Below are positions 8,994 through 17,055 of a stretch of DNA of 64,000 bases, piece by piece; position 1 is the stretch's first letter, and the number at the start of each line of letters is the position of its first letter. The DNA is from Nitrosopumilaceae archaeon (lineage in GTDB: Archaea; Thermoproteota; Nitrososphaeria; Nitrososphaerales; Nitrosopumilaceae): positions 62,001 to 126,000 of the forward strand of contig JASHNR010000058.1 in the NCBI GenBank assembly GCA_030041535.1, in the 5' to 3' direction. The translations under genes and the position numbers were made by a program. The notes beneath the pieces are model-generated. The model saw nothing but the letters and a program-made list of their open reading frames with translations, did no database searches and was not told the DNA's origin.

Positions 8994-9012
8994 CTCATGA
9001 TCCTTGAGTATT
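8990..9012. promoter_or_regulatory. Inverted repeat overlapping the PEFG paralogue 4 promoter
   Basis: AATACTCA (8990-8997) and TGAGTATT (9005-9012) are perfect inverse copies around a 7-base centre. The repeat begins inside the TATA box and ends ten bases before the ATG, where a bound repressor would block TBP/TFB or polymerase. The two left-hand paralogues share the TATA box but not this repeat. Confidence 0.45.
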
Positions 9013-9021
9013 GGCTAGCAA

Positions 9022-10323
9022 ATGAGAACATCAAACGCACTTTGTGCAACAGTAGTCGTAATTATATCGGTTTTTGGATTATCTTCCTTTATCTTAACTC
9101 CCGCACATGCTACTGGCAATTGTCCTGTAGCTGGATGTGTGGAAGGCGGAGATACGCTAAATGTCGTTATAACCCCAACTACCGGTAGTTCACCATTGCA
9201 AATTTCCTACAGTGCATCATTTGCTGGCAATAGTACAATGAAAGATGCTACTTGGAATTTTGGAGATGGCGGCACGGCAACTGGCGTCATGAATGGAACA
9301 TACACATACCAGACAGCAGGAAACTATACTGGTACTGTGGATGTAGATTCCATGGATGGCACTAGTTACACTCAACAGTTCACAGTAACAGTCACAGGAA
9401 GTATAGGAGCTAATGCCAATTTAACGAATGCAACAGTAGCAAATCCAAATGCTGGCGTCATGAACGCATATAAGTATTTCCAGCAAGAATACAACGGTAG
9501 CCTAACAGCATCAAGCCTTCCACCCCTCTCAGTACAGACAAATGCTCCAAGTTACAGCCAAGGTGACACAATAGTTATCAACGGTGCAGTCAAAACTATA
9601 TCAAACGATACTGCCGTTACTGTAAGAATCATGAATTCATTACAAAACATGGTTTCAATAGCACAATTTGTCCCTGCCTCGGACGGTAGTTTTTCTACCA
9701 AAGTTCTTGCCACTGGCCCATTATGGACACAGGCAGGCAATTACACAGTCATTGCGCAATACGGTCCAACCCTAAATACTACTACTAGTTTCATATATAA
9801 TGGTGGTAACGGACAAGAAGTCATAACCACACCTACAACTGGCACTTATTCATTACAGACTAGCGCAGGAACATTCAGTATACCATATACAATAGAGGGC
9901 GGAACTATACAGAGCATGCAGATACTCGGACAGCAGACTACGCTTGCAATTACCATCAGCACGTCATCGAATGGCTCATTATCTGTAAGTCTCCCAAGAG
10001 CACTCATAGATGCCAAAGCACTACCACCTGCATCTACAAAAGTAAACTCAACATCAACCACATCAGTCAACCCAGAAGATGAGCCAGATTCATCATTCGT
10101 TGTTCAAGACGGAGGGCAGACCGTGCAGTTTACTGAAGTGAAAAGCACGACCACCAGAACACTAGGCATGTCCTTCCAGAAGGGAGATACAACAATAGAC
10201 ATTGTCGGTACAGTTTCAGTTCCAGAGTTTGGCCCAATAGCAGCTCTAGTACTTGCAATTGCGATCGTATCAATAATTGCAGTATCTGCAAAGACTGGAC
10301 TAAGATTGATGCCAAAATACTAA
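9022..10323 (+). CDS. PEFG-CTERM surface protein with PKD domain, paralogue 4
   Basis: 433-residue exported protein, the longest of the array. Signal peptide (about 1-30, ending PAHA), then a PKD-type domain (about 50-125; ATWNFGDGGTATG, YTYQTAGNYTGTV), an MG2-like domain (about 168-262; TNAPSYSQGDTIVING, LWTQAGNYTVIAQYG), the second beta domain (about 275-395; FSIPYTIEGG, VSLPRALIDAK) and the PEFG-CTERM tail (PEFG near 401). The second domain carries an insertion rich in Thr, Ser and Pro between LIDAK and the DSSFVV segment. PKD domains in archaeal surface layers mediate protein-protein contacts. The protein reads as a paralogue 2/3 core with an added N-terminal module. Confidence 0.88.
   Translation: MRTSNALCATVVVIISVFGLSSFILTPAHATGNCPVAGCVEGGDTLNVVITPTTGSSPLQISYSASFAGNSTMKDATWNFGDGGTATGVMNGTYTYQTAGNYTGTVDVDSMDGTSYTQQFTVTVTGSIGANANLTNATVANPNAGVMNAYKYFQQEYNGSLTASSLPPLSVQTNAPSYSQGDTIVINGAVKTISNDTAVTVRIMNSLQNMVSIAQFVPASDGSFSTKVLATGPLWTQAGNYTVIAQYGPTLNTTTSFIYNGGNGQEVITTPTTGTYSLQTSAGTFSIPYTIEGGTIQSMQILGQQTTLAITISTSSNGSLSVSLPRALIDAKALPPASTKVNSTSTTSVNPEDEPDSSFVVQDGGQTVQFTEVKSTTTRTLGMSFQKGDTTIDIVGTVSVPEFGPIAALVLAIAIVSIIAVSAKTGLRLMPKY
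10220..10322 (+). repeat. 103-bp PEFG-CTERM tail repeat, copy 4
   Basis: Identical to copies 2 and 3; the flanking bases differ (TAA stop here, TAG in copies 2 and 3). Confidence 0.92.
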
Positions 10324-10454
10324 ACATTTTCTTTCAAATTTATCTGCAAACTATGATCTTCAAAATTTTTATTTAGTTTGATTTTTGTCACGTACTAATT
10401 CTGAATTTTTTTACTACCAATATTGACAAGGCACTTAGATTATTATACAACTAA

Positions 10455-10805
10455 ATGAAAGATGGAATGATGAATTTTGAGTTCGAAGAATTCTATTCTC
10501 TAGAAGACATATTTGTGTACATGGCTACCATGGCCCCGCCGATGAAAAACATGTTACCAATAAGCTCCTATAAGGGATACATCTTTTCAATGATCCCCTT
10601 GAGTCCTGCAACTGGCAATTCCTACCTTGTAATCTATACAAAAGGCAAGATTGATGGAAAGATGTTGGAATTTGACATGAATCTGAAAAAATACAGGCCA
10701 GTCGATGCAGCAGAACGAGCAGATAAAAGCTATTTTGTTGTTTTAACTCCAAAAAGAAACACAATTGCAGATGCAGCGATTAAAGAACTAGAGAAATCTA
10801 CTTAG
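10455..10805 (+). CDS. Conserved-looking hypothetical protein
   Basis: I do not recognise this 116-residue protein. It has no signal peptide or membrane helix; it reads as an alpha/beta protein with a central stretch IDGKMLEFDMNLKKYRPVD. Three in-frame ATG codons (10455, 10467, 10470) compete for the start. An AT-rich box at about 10437-10448 would suit the two later ones in a leaderless transcript. Its end overlaps the end of the convergent radical SAM gene by 8 bases. Codon use matches its neighbours, and there is room for its own promoter. Confidence 0.65.
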   Translation: MKDGMMNFEFEEFYSLEDIFVYMATMAPPMKNMLPISSYKGYIFSMIPLSPATGNSYLVIYTKGKIDGKMLEFDMNLKKYRPVDAAERADKSYFVVLTPKRNTIADAAIKELEKST

Positions 10806-12363
10806 TATAAGCAGGAGCATTGACTGACCTACTTCTGGCATACTTTTCCATAATATCGTCAGGAAGCTTGCCATTAAACAATTCCTTGGATAAACCTCGC
10901 AAGTAACGCATTATTGCCCAAGTTCCAGCTTTAATCATGCCATACATCACAGGCTTCATCAAAGTACCATATGACTTATTTCTAAGAATTATAGGAATAA
11001 TATCATTAATTACTCTCAAATTGTGTTCCCAGCACTTCCAGAATAATGTAAATTGTGCCTCATTGAGATTACCAAAGTGCATCGAATTCTTTTCATTAAA
11101 GTCTTGATAAAGCAACGGTGCAACAATACCTCTCATGTTTGTATGTTTAAAGTCTTCAATTAGATCGATTGTATACTGTGTTTCGTCTGGTGTTTCATCC
11201 GGCCATCCAATAATCAAAGTCGCTGCTGGGAACCAATGGTTCTGATTCATTATCTTTGCACCCTCTCTGACAACCCACCCCCATTCATCCGTAGAAAATG
11301 GTTTTGTCTTGACTCCAAGATGCTTCTTCACCATTCTTGGTGCTACCGTTTCAATACCAAGGTTTGTTGCCAACCACTTTTCATTACTCATGCCGTTGAT
11401 TGCAGAAATATCACGGAATAGTTTAGGATCTGCACACACAGCAGAAAATGTCATGTGAGTGGTCCCTACAAACCTAGCTCCCAGAGATTTGAGCCCTTTC
11501 CATAATTCAGTTATTGCATCATAGTTTGGTCTAAACTCCCGATTGTCACAACCATAAAGCAGCATTTCATCAGAATGTAACCAGATGGAATCAAATCCAT
11601 AATCTAGATTTATTTTTGCTTCTTGTTGTAGCCTTTCAAGTGGAAGATCCTTCTTTGATCTTTTGTTCACATCACAAAAGTCGCAACCTCTTCCACATCC
11701 CCTCATAGCTTCAATAAGCGAATTGACGGTAGGACCTTGAATCATTGGAATGTTTTGAATGTTTTTTACAAAGCAATGCATCAGTTCTGGAGCATCACCC
11801 TTTTCGAGATCGTGAAATAGATCTAATGCAAGCTCATCTGCTTCTCCCACGACTACAGTATCAAGGCCGTGAATTTTCATCCTTTCAGTTTTTGCAAGCT
11901 CCCAAGCTCCGTTTCCACCAACTGCTACATGAAAATTGTACTTTTTCTTGAGCTGAATAATCTTAGCACACATTCTTTTGAATTTCATTGCAACATATGA
12001 TAGTTTTTCAGGAGACATGGTAGTAGTAACAGGAGCCATTCCAAGTGGATCCATTACATTTATCCCTACAACTTTAGTATCAGGACCTATACATTTTTCA
12101 AGATAATCAGGATTTGCAATAAATATCTCGTCTTGTTTGTAACCTTGTAATAGTGCCGCCTCTACTCTACGCAATCCAACCTGAGCAACTTTTGCTTCAC
12201 CAGTTACCACATTGGTTTCCACAGGAGGGCAAAACACTTTATCAAAAACCCATTCTGGTATAACCTCATAAGGTCCACATGCAATGAAACCATAAAGAAA
12301 ATTACCACGATAATTAGTCATCAAGCTACGATCTGCGGTAAGAACTATCCTCTTGCCTGCCAT
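10798..12363 (-). CDS. B12-binding-type radical SAM enzyme
   Basis: 521-residue radical SAM enzyme. The N-terminal third resembles a cobalamin-binding Rossmann domain (VVGINVMDPLG, VAVGGNGAWELA, DTVVVGEADELALDLF). The radical SAM domain holds the [4Fe-4S] motif C-x3-C-x2-C as CGRGCDFC, Cys223, 227 and 230. The region FVGTTHMTFSAVCADP and LGIETVAPRM follows the usual barrel pattern. Such enzymes catalyse methylations or C-C bond formation on unactivated carbons. In archaea, related B12/SAM proteins include the GDGT ring synthases (GrsA/GrsB), which cyclise membrane tetraethers, and Tes forms the tetraether link. Assignment to either is only a possibility. Neighbours give no pathway clue. Confidence 0.8.
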   Translation of the reverse strand: MAGKRIVLTADRSLMTNYRGNFLYGFIACGPYEVIPEWVFDKVFCPPVETNVVTGEAKVAQVGLRRVEAALLQGYKQDEIFIANPDYLEKCIGPDTKVVGINVMDPLGMAPVTTTMSPEKLSYVAMKFKRMCAKIIQLKKKYNFHVAVGGNGAWELAKTERMKIHGLDTVVVGEADELALDLFHDLEKGDAPELMHCFVKNIQNIPMIQGPTVNSLIEAMRGCGRGCDFCDVNKRSKKDLPLERLQQEAKINLDYGFDSIWLHSDEMLLYGCDNREFRPNYDAITELWKGLKSLGARFVGTTHMTFSAVCADPKLFRDISAINGMSNEKWLATNLGIETVAPRMVKKHLGVKTKPFSTDEWGWVVREGAKIMNQNHWFPAATLIIGWPDETPDETQYTIDLIEDFKHTNMRGIVAPLLYQDFNEKNSMHFGNLNEAQFTLFWKCWEHNLRVINDIIPIILRNKSYGTLMKPVMYGMIKAGTWAIMRYLRGLSKELFNGKLPDDIMEKYARSRSVNAPAYTK

Positions 12364-12431
12364 TCTCCTTAATCTTTTTTACTACGATATAAATCGTTTA
12401 CCTTATTGCCCTATGAAAAATTTCTCTTTTG

Positions 12432-12441
12432 ACATATAAAC
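12432..12441 (+). promoter_or_regulatory. TATA box of the VIT1/CCC1 transporter gene
   Basis: ACATATAAAC centred about 26 bases before the GTG at 12462. It would lie inside the coding region if the upstream TTG (12429) were used, which argues for the GTG start. Confidence 0.55.
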
Positions 12442-12461
12442 CGGTATTGTATATCTACACT

Positions 12462-13181
12462 GTGAGCATATCAGAACCAAGACATATTGAAAGACATCAA
12501 AAAGAGACTAGCTCGATAAGGGATTTCGTATTTGGCTTTGGAGACGGAATAAACACATCATTAGGATTAGTAGCTGGGGTTGGTGGAGCTGATCAAACCT
12601 CAAGCATAATCATCTTAGCTGCAATAGTAGCAATGTTTACCGGTGCAAAAGCAATGGCAGTCCAGAATTATCTTGCAGTTAGATCACAAAGACAGATCTT
12701 ACAATCCGAAATTGAACGAGAAAAATGGGAGATGGAAAATGTTCCAGATGCTGAAAGGGGTGAGATAGAAGGAATCTACAAAGCAAAAGGATTTACTGGG
12801 ACCGAACTTGAAAATATAGTCAACAAAATTACTTCTGATAAAAAAGTGTGGTTAGATACAATGCTTACGGAAGAACTAAAATTAAATTTAGAAATAGTAG
12901 GAAGTCCATTGAAGAGTGCTTTCCGCATGTTTGGCGCATTTTTAGTTGGGGGTATTTTACCAATTATTCCATATTTCTTTGCAAGTGGATATGTACCACT
13001 GTTAATAGCTGTAGGTACGAGTTTATCTGCATCATTTATCATTGGAGCAATCAAATCCAAGATGGCTAGCCTAAACATAGTGTGGGGCGGACTGGAAATG
13101 GCCGGCCTTGGCACCGGAATTGCATTAATAGGGTATGGCATTGGTTCAGAATTGGGTCATATCGGAATAATCAAGGCCTAG
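12462..13181 (+). CDS. VIT1/CCC1-family iron/manganese transporter
   Basis: About 239 residues. The protein has the VIT1/CCC1 layout: TM1 opens with FVFGFGDGINTSLGLVAG (the Asp and the Gly-rich turn are conserved in the family). TM2 runs through IIILAAIVAMFTGAKAMA, followed by a charged cytosolic helical region (about 75-140, rich in Glu) of the kind that binds transition metals, and three further membrane segments. The family exports Fe2+ or Mn2+ in exchange for protons, removing surplus metal from the cytoplasm or into compartments. GTG at 12462 is preferred over TTG at 12429 because of the TATA box position. Its end overlaps the convergent larB end by 11 bases. Confidence 0.88.
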   Translation: MSISEPRHIERHQKETSSIRDFVFGFGDGINTSLGLVAGVGGADQTSSIIILAAIVAMFTGAKAMAVQNYLAVRSQRQILQSEIEREKWEMENVPDAERGEIEGIYKAKGFTGTELENIVNKITSDKKVWLDTMLTEELKLNLEIVGSPLKSAFRMFGAFLVGGILPIIPYFFASGYVPLLIAVGTSLSASFIIGAIKSKMASLNIVWGGLEMAGLGTGIALIGYGIGSELGHIGIIKA

Positions 13182-13953
13182 TCTTATTCATAGCAACTCT
13201 GTTTGCCACATTTGCTGCAAAGGCTCCAGCACCTATCCCATTATCTATATTTACAACTGAAAGTCCTAGCGTACAACTCTGTAACATAGAAGCAAGTGCA
13301 GCAACGCCCTTCTCTCCATATCCATATCCTACTGATGAAGGAACGCCAATCACTGGAATGTCCACTAAAGATGAGACAACAGATGCTAGTGCTCCCTCCA
13401 TTCCCGCCACTACAATGATTGTATCCACTTCTCCATGGATCATTTTCTTAATTATTGGAAAAATCCTGTGTAATCCCGCTATACCAACATCATAGCTAGT
13501 AATGCAGGTACAACCCATTGCTTCACACATTAACCTAGATTCTTCTGCAACACCAATATCAGATGTGCCAGCAGTCAATATTCCTACTTTGCCACCTGAA
13601 GATGACAATTTCTTAAAAAACAAAATCGATGTGGTATGTTTTCCTGTCTTGATCTTGAATTTATGCGTTCTAGAAAAAGAAACGATAGTTTTGTAATGAG
13701 TCTTATTAATTCTTGAGGCCAGAACACAGTCTGATCTGGACATTACAGTCAGAATGATTTTTTTTAAATCTGATAGTTGTTTTTTTTCAGCAAATATTAC
13801 CTCTGGAACTCCTCTTCTGATTTTTCTTCCTACATCAAGTTTAGCAAAATCTTCTATTTCTTCTATAGAATAAAGAGAAAGTAGTTTTTTAGCCTTGACT
13901 GAATTAATCTTTCCCAATTCAAGTGATCTCAGTATTTCTATGAGTTCCAACAA
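13171..13953 (-). CDS. larB: Nickel-pincer cofactor biosynthesis protein LarB (PurE-like carboxylase)
   Basis: 260 residues, normal for LarB. An N-terminal helical domain contains the family stretch DVGRKIRRGVPEVIF. A PurE-like domain follows (about 120-250; GILTAGTSDIGVAEES, VAGMEGALASVV, GVPSSVGYGYGEKGV and DNGIGAGAFAANVA). LarB carboxylates the pyridine ring of nicotinic acid adenine dinucleotide and hydrolyses it, the first step to the nickel-pincer nucleotide. Start is TTG (13951-13953), with a second TTG directly after it. It is separated from larC and larE by mdh and is on the other strand, so it is transcribed apart or with mdh (32-base gap, same strand). A purine-type PurE is less likely because the N-terminal domain is present. 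Confidence 0.9.
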   Translation of the reverse strand: MLELIEILRSLELGKINSVKAKKLLSLYSIEEIEDFAKLDVGRKIRRGVPEVIFAEKKQLSDLKKIILTVMSRSDCVLASRINKTHYKTIVSFSRTHKFKIKTGKHTTSILFFKKLSSSGGKVGILTAGTSDIGVAEESRLMCEAMGCTCITSYDVGIAGLHRIFPIIKKMIHGEVDTIIVVAGMEGALASVVSSLVDIPVIGVPSSVGYGYGEKGVAALASMLQSCTLGLSVVNIDNGIGAGAFAANVANRVAMNKTRP

Positions 13954-13985
13954 TATCCGTAACTGTTACGAGTTAAAAAATTTAA

Positions 13986-14900
13986 TCAGAGTTCAAGACC
14001 AGAAATGGCAGTCTTGACACTCTCTACCCCTTTCTTGAACCATTCCTTTTCATTTGAATCCAGATCTAATTCTATGATTTTTTCCACTCCATTCTTGCCT
14101 AATACTACTGGTACTCCGATTGAAACATCAGAATGACCATACTCACCATCAAGATACGTAGCTACTGGTATGACTTGCTTTGTATCTCTCATCACAGCCT
14201 CAATAATGGCAGAGATTGCATTTCCTGGGGCATGAACTGTTGCACCTTTGAGTTCAATCACTTTGGCTGCAACTTGTCTTGTACTTTGTACAATTTCATC
14301 AGCTTTTTGTTTTGGCAATATAGAAGCCAGAGGAATACCGGATACTGTCGAATATCTTGTAAGTGGTAACATATTTTCGCCGTGTTCTCCTATTACCAAA
14401 GCACGAATTGAATTACGAGAATAGTTTGTTGATTCATGAATAAATTGAACAAATCTAGATAGATCAAGCATGTTACCCATACCAAATACTCTGTTTTTTT
14501 GAAATCCTGAAACTTTGTATGTAAGATATGCCATAGGATCTAAAGGATTAGTTACAGGAATTATCATTGCATCTTTTGCAAATTTCTTTATGTTCTCCAC
14601 TACACCTTTTACAATTGATGCGTTAATTTTCAATAGATCCATTCGTGTCATACCTGGTTTTCGTCCTGATCCAGCTACAACTACTACAATATCGGATCCT
14701 TTCATTTCAGAATAATCGTTTGAGCCTCGAATGTTTACATCGATTCCCTTTTCAGATAACATATGATTAAGATCCATCGCTTCTCCTTGTGGAAGTCCCT
14801 GCACAACATCTAGTAGAAGAATTTCATCTGTTACTTTTTTTAATGCAGTAAAAAGCGCTGCTGCTCCTCCCACTTTACCTGAGCCAACAATTGTAATCAT
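13986..14900 (-). CDS. mdh: Malate dehydrogenase (LDH/MDH family)
   Basis: 304-residue NAD(P)-dependent 2-hydroxyacid dehydrogenase. The Rossmann motif GSGKVG lies at residues 6-11, with Asp in ILLLDVV as the expected NAD-ribose ligand. The substrate loop [12 protein letters not shown] carries Arg where lactate dehydrogenases have Gln, pointing to malate. The catalytic His is in GEHGENM. It interconverts malate and oxaloacetate for the TCA cycle or the 3-hydroxypropionate/4-hydroxybutyrate network. A TATA-like GTTTAATTAG (about 14925-14934, minus strand) precedes the ATG by about 28 bases. It sits between larB and the divergent larC-larE operon. Confidence 0.93.
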   Translation of the reverse strand: MITIVGSGKVGGAAALFTALKKVTDEILLLDVVQGLPQGEAMDLNHMLSEKGIDVNIRGSNDYSEMKGSDIVVVVAGSGRKPGMTRMDLLKINASIVKGVVENIKKFAKDAMIIPVTNPLDPMAYLTYKVSGFQKNRVFGMGNMLDLSRFVQFIHESTNYSRNSIRALVIGEHGENMLPLTRYSTVSGIPLASILPKQKADEIVQSTRQVAAKVIELKGATVHAPGNAISAIIEAVMRDTKQVIPVATYLDGEYGHSDVSIGVPVVLGKNGVEKIIELDLDSNEKEWFKKGVESVKTAISGLEL

Positions 14901-14990
14901 AATCAGGCGTCAATTTAATTCACTAATTAAACTTCACTATTATTCCCGGTAATCAGTGTAGAAATTAGAACTTGTTCTCAGTACCGAATT

Positions 14991-15002
14991 ATAATTTATA
15001 TG
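14991..15002 (+). promoter_or_regulatory. TATA box of the larC-larE-nifS-like operon
   Basis: ATAATTTATATG centred about 29 bases before the larC ATG at 15026, consistent with a leaderless transcript. Confidence 0.6.
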
Positions 15003-15025
15003 CATTCTAATCTGCTTACAAAATC

Positions 15026-16258
15026 ATGGTTCTTGTAATTGATGCTCAAGTGGCAGGTATTTCTGGTGACATGCTACTTTCTGCTCTTGTAAACATAGGC
15101 GCTAACAAATCCAAAATAATTGAAGGCATATACACATCTGAAAGTTATTTTTCGGGTTCAAAGATTCAGAATATCAATTTCGAAAAGACAACAAAACACG
15201 GAATTGAGGCGACTAGATTGGTTTTAGACATAAAGGAAGAACCTCATGAAAGAAAGGGTATTGAGATTCAAGACTGTATATTACAAACATCTGATAAAAT
15301 AGAATTATCTGAAAGAGCCAAGGGCTTTGCAAAGGAGAGTATCAAGTCTTTAATCAGAGCAGAATCTAAGATCCACGGGGAACCAATAGGATCAGTTCAT
15401 CTCCATGAAGCGTCAAGTATAGATACTGTTATTGATATTATCGGTTCTGCAATAGCTCTTGATGATTTGAAAATTTTTTCTGACGAGATCATTTCTACTC
15501 CAGTTGCTGTTGGTGGTGGAACGCTAAGTTTCTCACATGGAATTACGTCAAATCCCGCAAGTGCAATTCTGGAGATATTTTGTGGTTCGGACATAATAAT
15601 GACTGGAGGCGGTGCAAGAGAAGAGCTTACTACTCCTACAGGCGCGAGTTTACTAGTAAACCTTGCAAATCAATGTGTTGAATTTTATCCATCTATGAAG
15701 ATTAAATCGATTGGATATGGTGCAGGCAGTAAGGATTTTGAAGGATTCTCAAATGTCTTAAAAATTGTCAGAGGAGAGCTAACACACCAATTTGAACAAG
15801 ACACGGTTCAAGTTATTGAAACAAACATAGACGATGTTTCAGGAGAGGTAATAGGACAAATGATCGACAAATTAATTGCCATGGGAGCAAAAGATGTTAC
15901 CGTAGCACCAGCTATTACAAAAAAAAGCAGGCCAACCAATCTTGTTTCGGTCATATGCGACTCCTCAAATCTAAACGATATAATTAGTATCATTACCTCA
16001 GAAACTGGCGCGCTGGGAGTTAGAATCAGGACCTCAAATCGTCGCATCATTCCTAGAATTATCGTTTCAGTTCCAATTACAATTTTGGGGAGAAGCTTTA
16101 CAGTGCAATGCAAGGTAATAAAAAATGATAGTGTAACAAAACATTTCAAAGTAGAGGCGGACAACATAAAGTCAGTTTCTGAATCTCTAGGCATTACTTT
16201 CAGAGAGGCAAATGCGTTGATTGTTGCCGAAGTGAGACGGACTCTTCATATAAAATGA
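15026..16258 (+). CDS. larC: Nickel-pincer cofactor biosynthesis protein LarC (nickel insertase)
   Basis: 410 residues in one uninterrupted frame; in Lactobacillus LarC is made by frameshifting of two ORFs, which is not needed here. The family opening IDAQVAGISGDMLLSALV, the segment GSVHLHEASSIDTVIDIIG and AVGGGTL are present. The C-terminal part has ETNIDDVSGEVIGQ and GVRIRTSNRR. LarC is a CTP-dependent cyclometallase that inserts nickel into the pincer nucleotide. It overlaps larE by four bases (ATGA), so the two are coupled. Product and partner genes strongly support the assignment; the enzyme that uses the cofactor is not in the window. Confidence 0.93.
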   Translation: MVLVIDAQVAGISGDMLLSALVNIGANKSKIIEGIYTSESYFSGSKIQNINFEKTTKHGIEATRLVLDIKEEPHERKGIEIQDCILQTSDKIELSERAKGFAKESIKSLIRAESKIHGEPIGSVHLHEASSIDTVIDIIGSAIALDDLKIFSDEIISTPVAVGGGTLSFSHGITSNPASAILEIFCGSDIIMTGGGAREELTTPTGASLLVNLANQCVEFYPSMKIKSIGYGAGSKDFEGFSNVLKIVRGELTHQFEQDTVQVIETNIDDVSGEVIGQMIDKLIAMGAKDVTVAPAITKKSRPTNLVSVICDSSNLNDIISIITSETGALGVRIRTSNRRIIPRIIVSVPITILGRSFTVQCKVIKNDSVTKHFKVEADNIKSVSESLGITFREANALIVAEVRRTLHIK

Positions 16259-17055
16259 ACAAATTAGAACAGTTAATCAAATGGTTTGAGGATAAAGAAA
16301 AGATTTTGGTAGCATTGTCTGGTGGCGTTGATAGTGCACTTGTAGCCTATGCTTCATACAGATCACTTGGAGAGCTCTCGGTAGCTGTTACTGCAGATTA
16401 CAAAACCCTCTCACAGGAAGAATTAGAATCAGCAAAGAAAATTTGCTCTGAGATAGGAATAAGACACATCGTAATAGAATACAATGAGCTTGATAATTCA
16501 GATTTTGTTAAAAATGATAAGGACAGATGTTTTCATTGTAGGACACAATTAGCGACATATTTGACAAAAATAGCCAAGAATGAAGGAGCTGGTGTAATAG
16601 TTGATGGCACTAACTTGGATGATCTCCTAGAATATCGACCTGGTATAGTCGCATTGCGAGAAAATGGGATTCAAAGTCCACTTGTTGAAATAGGATTTAC
16701 AAAAACAGAGATAAGAGATTTTTCAAGAGAAGCGGGACTTTCAGTTTATGACAAGCCTTCAAATTCATGTCTTGCATCTCGCATTCCCTGGGGTCATAGA
16801 GTTACTGCAGAAAAATTGACAAGAATTGAAAAAAGTGAAAACATGGTCAAACAACTTTTTGGAGTAAAACAGGTAAGAGTACGAGATCTAGGTAAAGAAG
16901 CAAGAATAGAAGTTGGAAAGAGTGAGCTTTATCTGCTTTTAGATTTGCAAAAGGTTTCAATATTAAATGAATATCTCAAAGAGGCAGGATTTGAATCCAT
17001 ATTGATAGACAGAGAAGGATATAGACCTGGTAAACTCAATGTGATAACAGATTGA
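16255..17055 (+). CDS. larE: ATP-dependent sacrificial sulfur transferase LarE
   Basis: 266 residues, PP-loop ATP pyrophosphatase fold. The P-loop is SGGVDS (about 22-27). The Cys in SNSCLASRIPWG is Cys172, at the position of the sacrificial Cys176 of Lactobacillus LarE, so this looks like a one-sulfur sacrificial type. A separate pair, RCFHCRTQL, lies near residues 88-95. LarE adenylates the carboxyl groups of the pincer precursor and donates sulfur. ATG overlaps the larC stop by four bases, and its own TGA overlaps the TTG of the cysteine desulfurase, placing all three in one transcript. Confidence 0.92.
   Translation: MNKLEQLIKWFEDKEKILVALSGGVDSALVAYASYRSLGELSVAVTADYKTLSQEELESAKKICSEIGIRHIVIEYNELDNSDFVKNDKDRCFHCRTQLATYLTKIAKNEGAGVIVDGTNLDDLLEYRPGIVALRENGIQSPLVEIGFTKTEIRDFSREAGLSVYDKPSNSCLASRIPWGHRVTAEKLTRIEKSENMVKQLFGVKQVRVRDLGKEARIEVGKSELYLLLDLQKVSILNEYLKEAGFESILIDREGYRPGKLNVITD

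Noticed and set aside
6387..10323. Insertion sequence as the source of the repeated DNA in the PEFG array
   Set aside because: No transposase, terminal inverted repeats or target-site duplications; the repeats respect gene boundaries and reading frame.
13082..13495. 137-residue plus-strand ORF opposite larB
   Set aside because: It is the antisense shadow of larB and the out-of-frame end of the transporter; composition is not protein-like.
15026..16258. Programmed frameshift in larC as in Lactobacillus
   Set aside because: The gene is continuous in one frame, so no frameshift is required.
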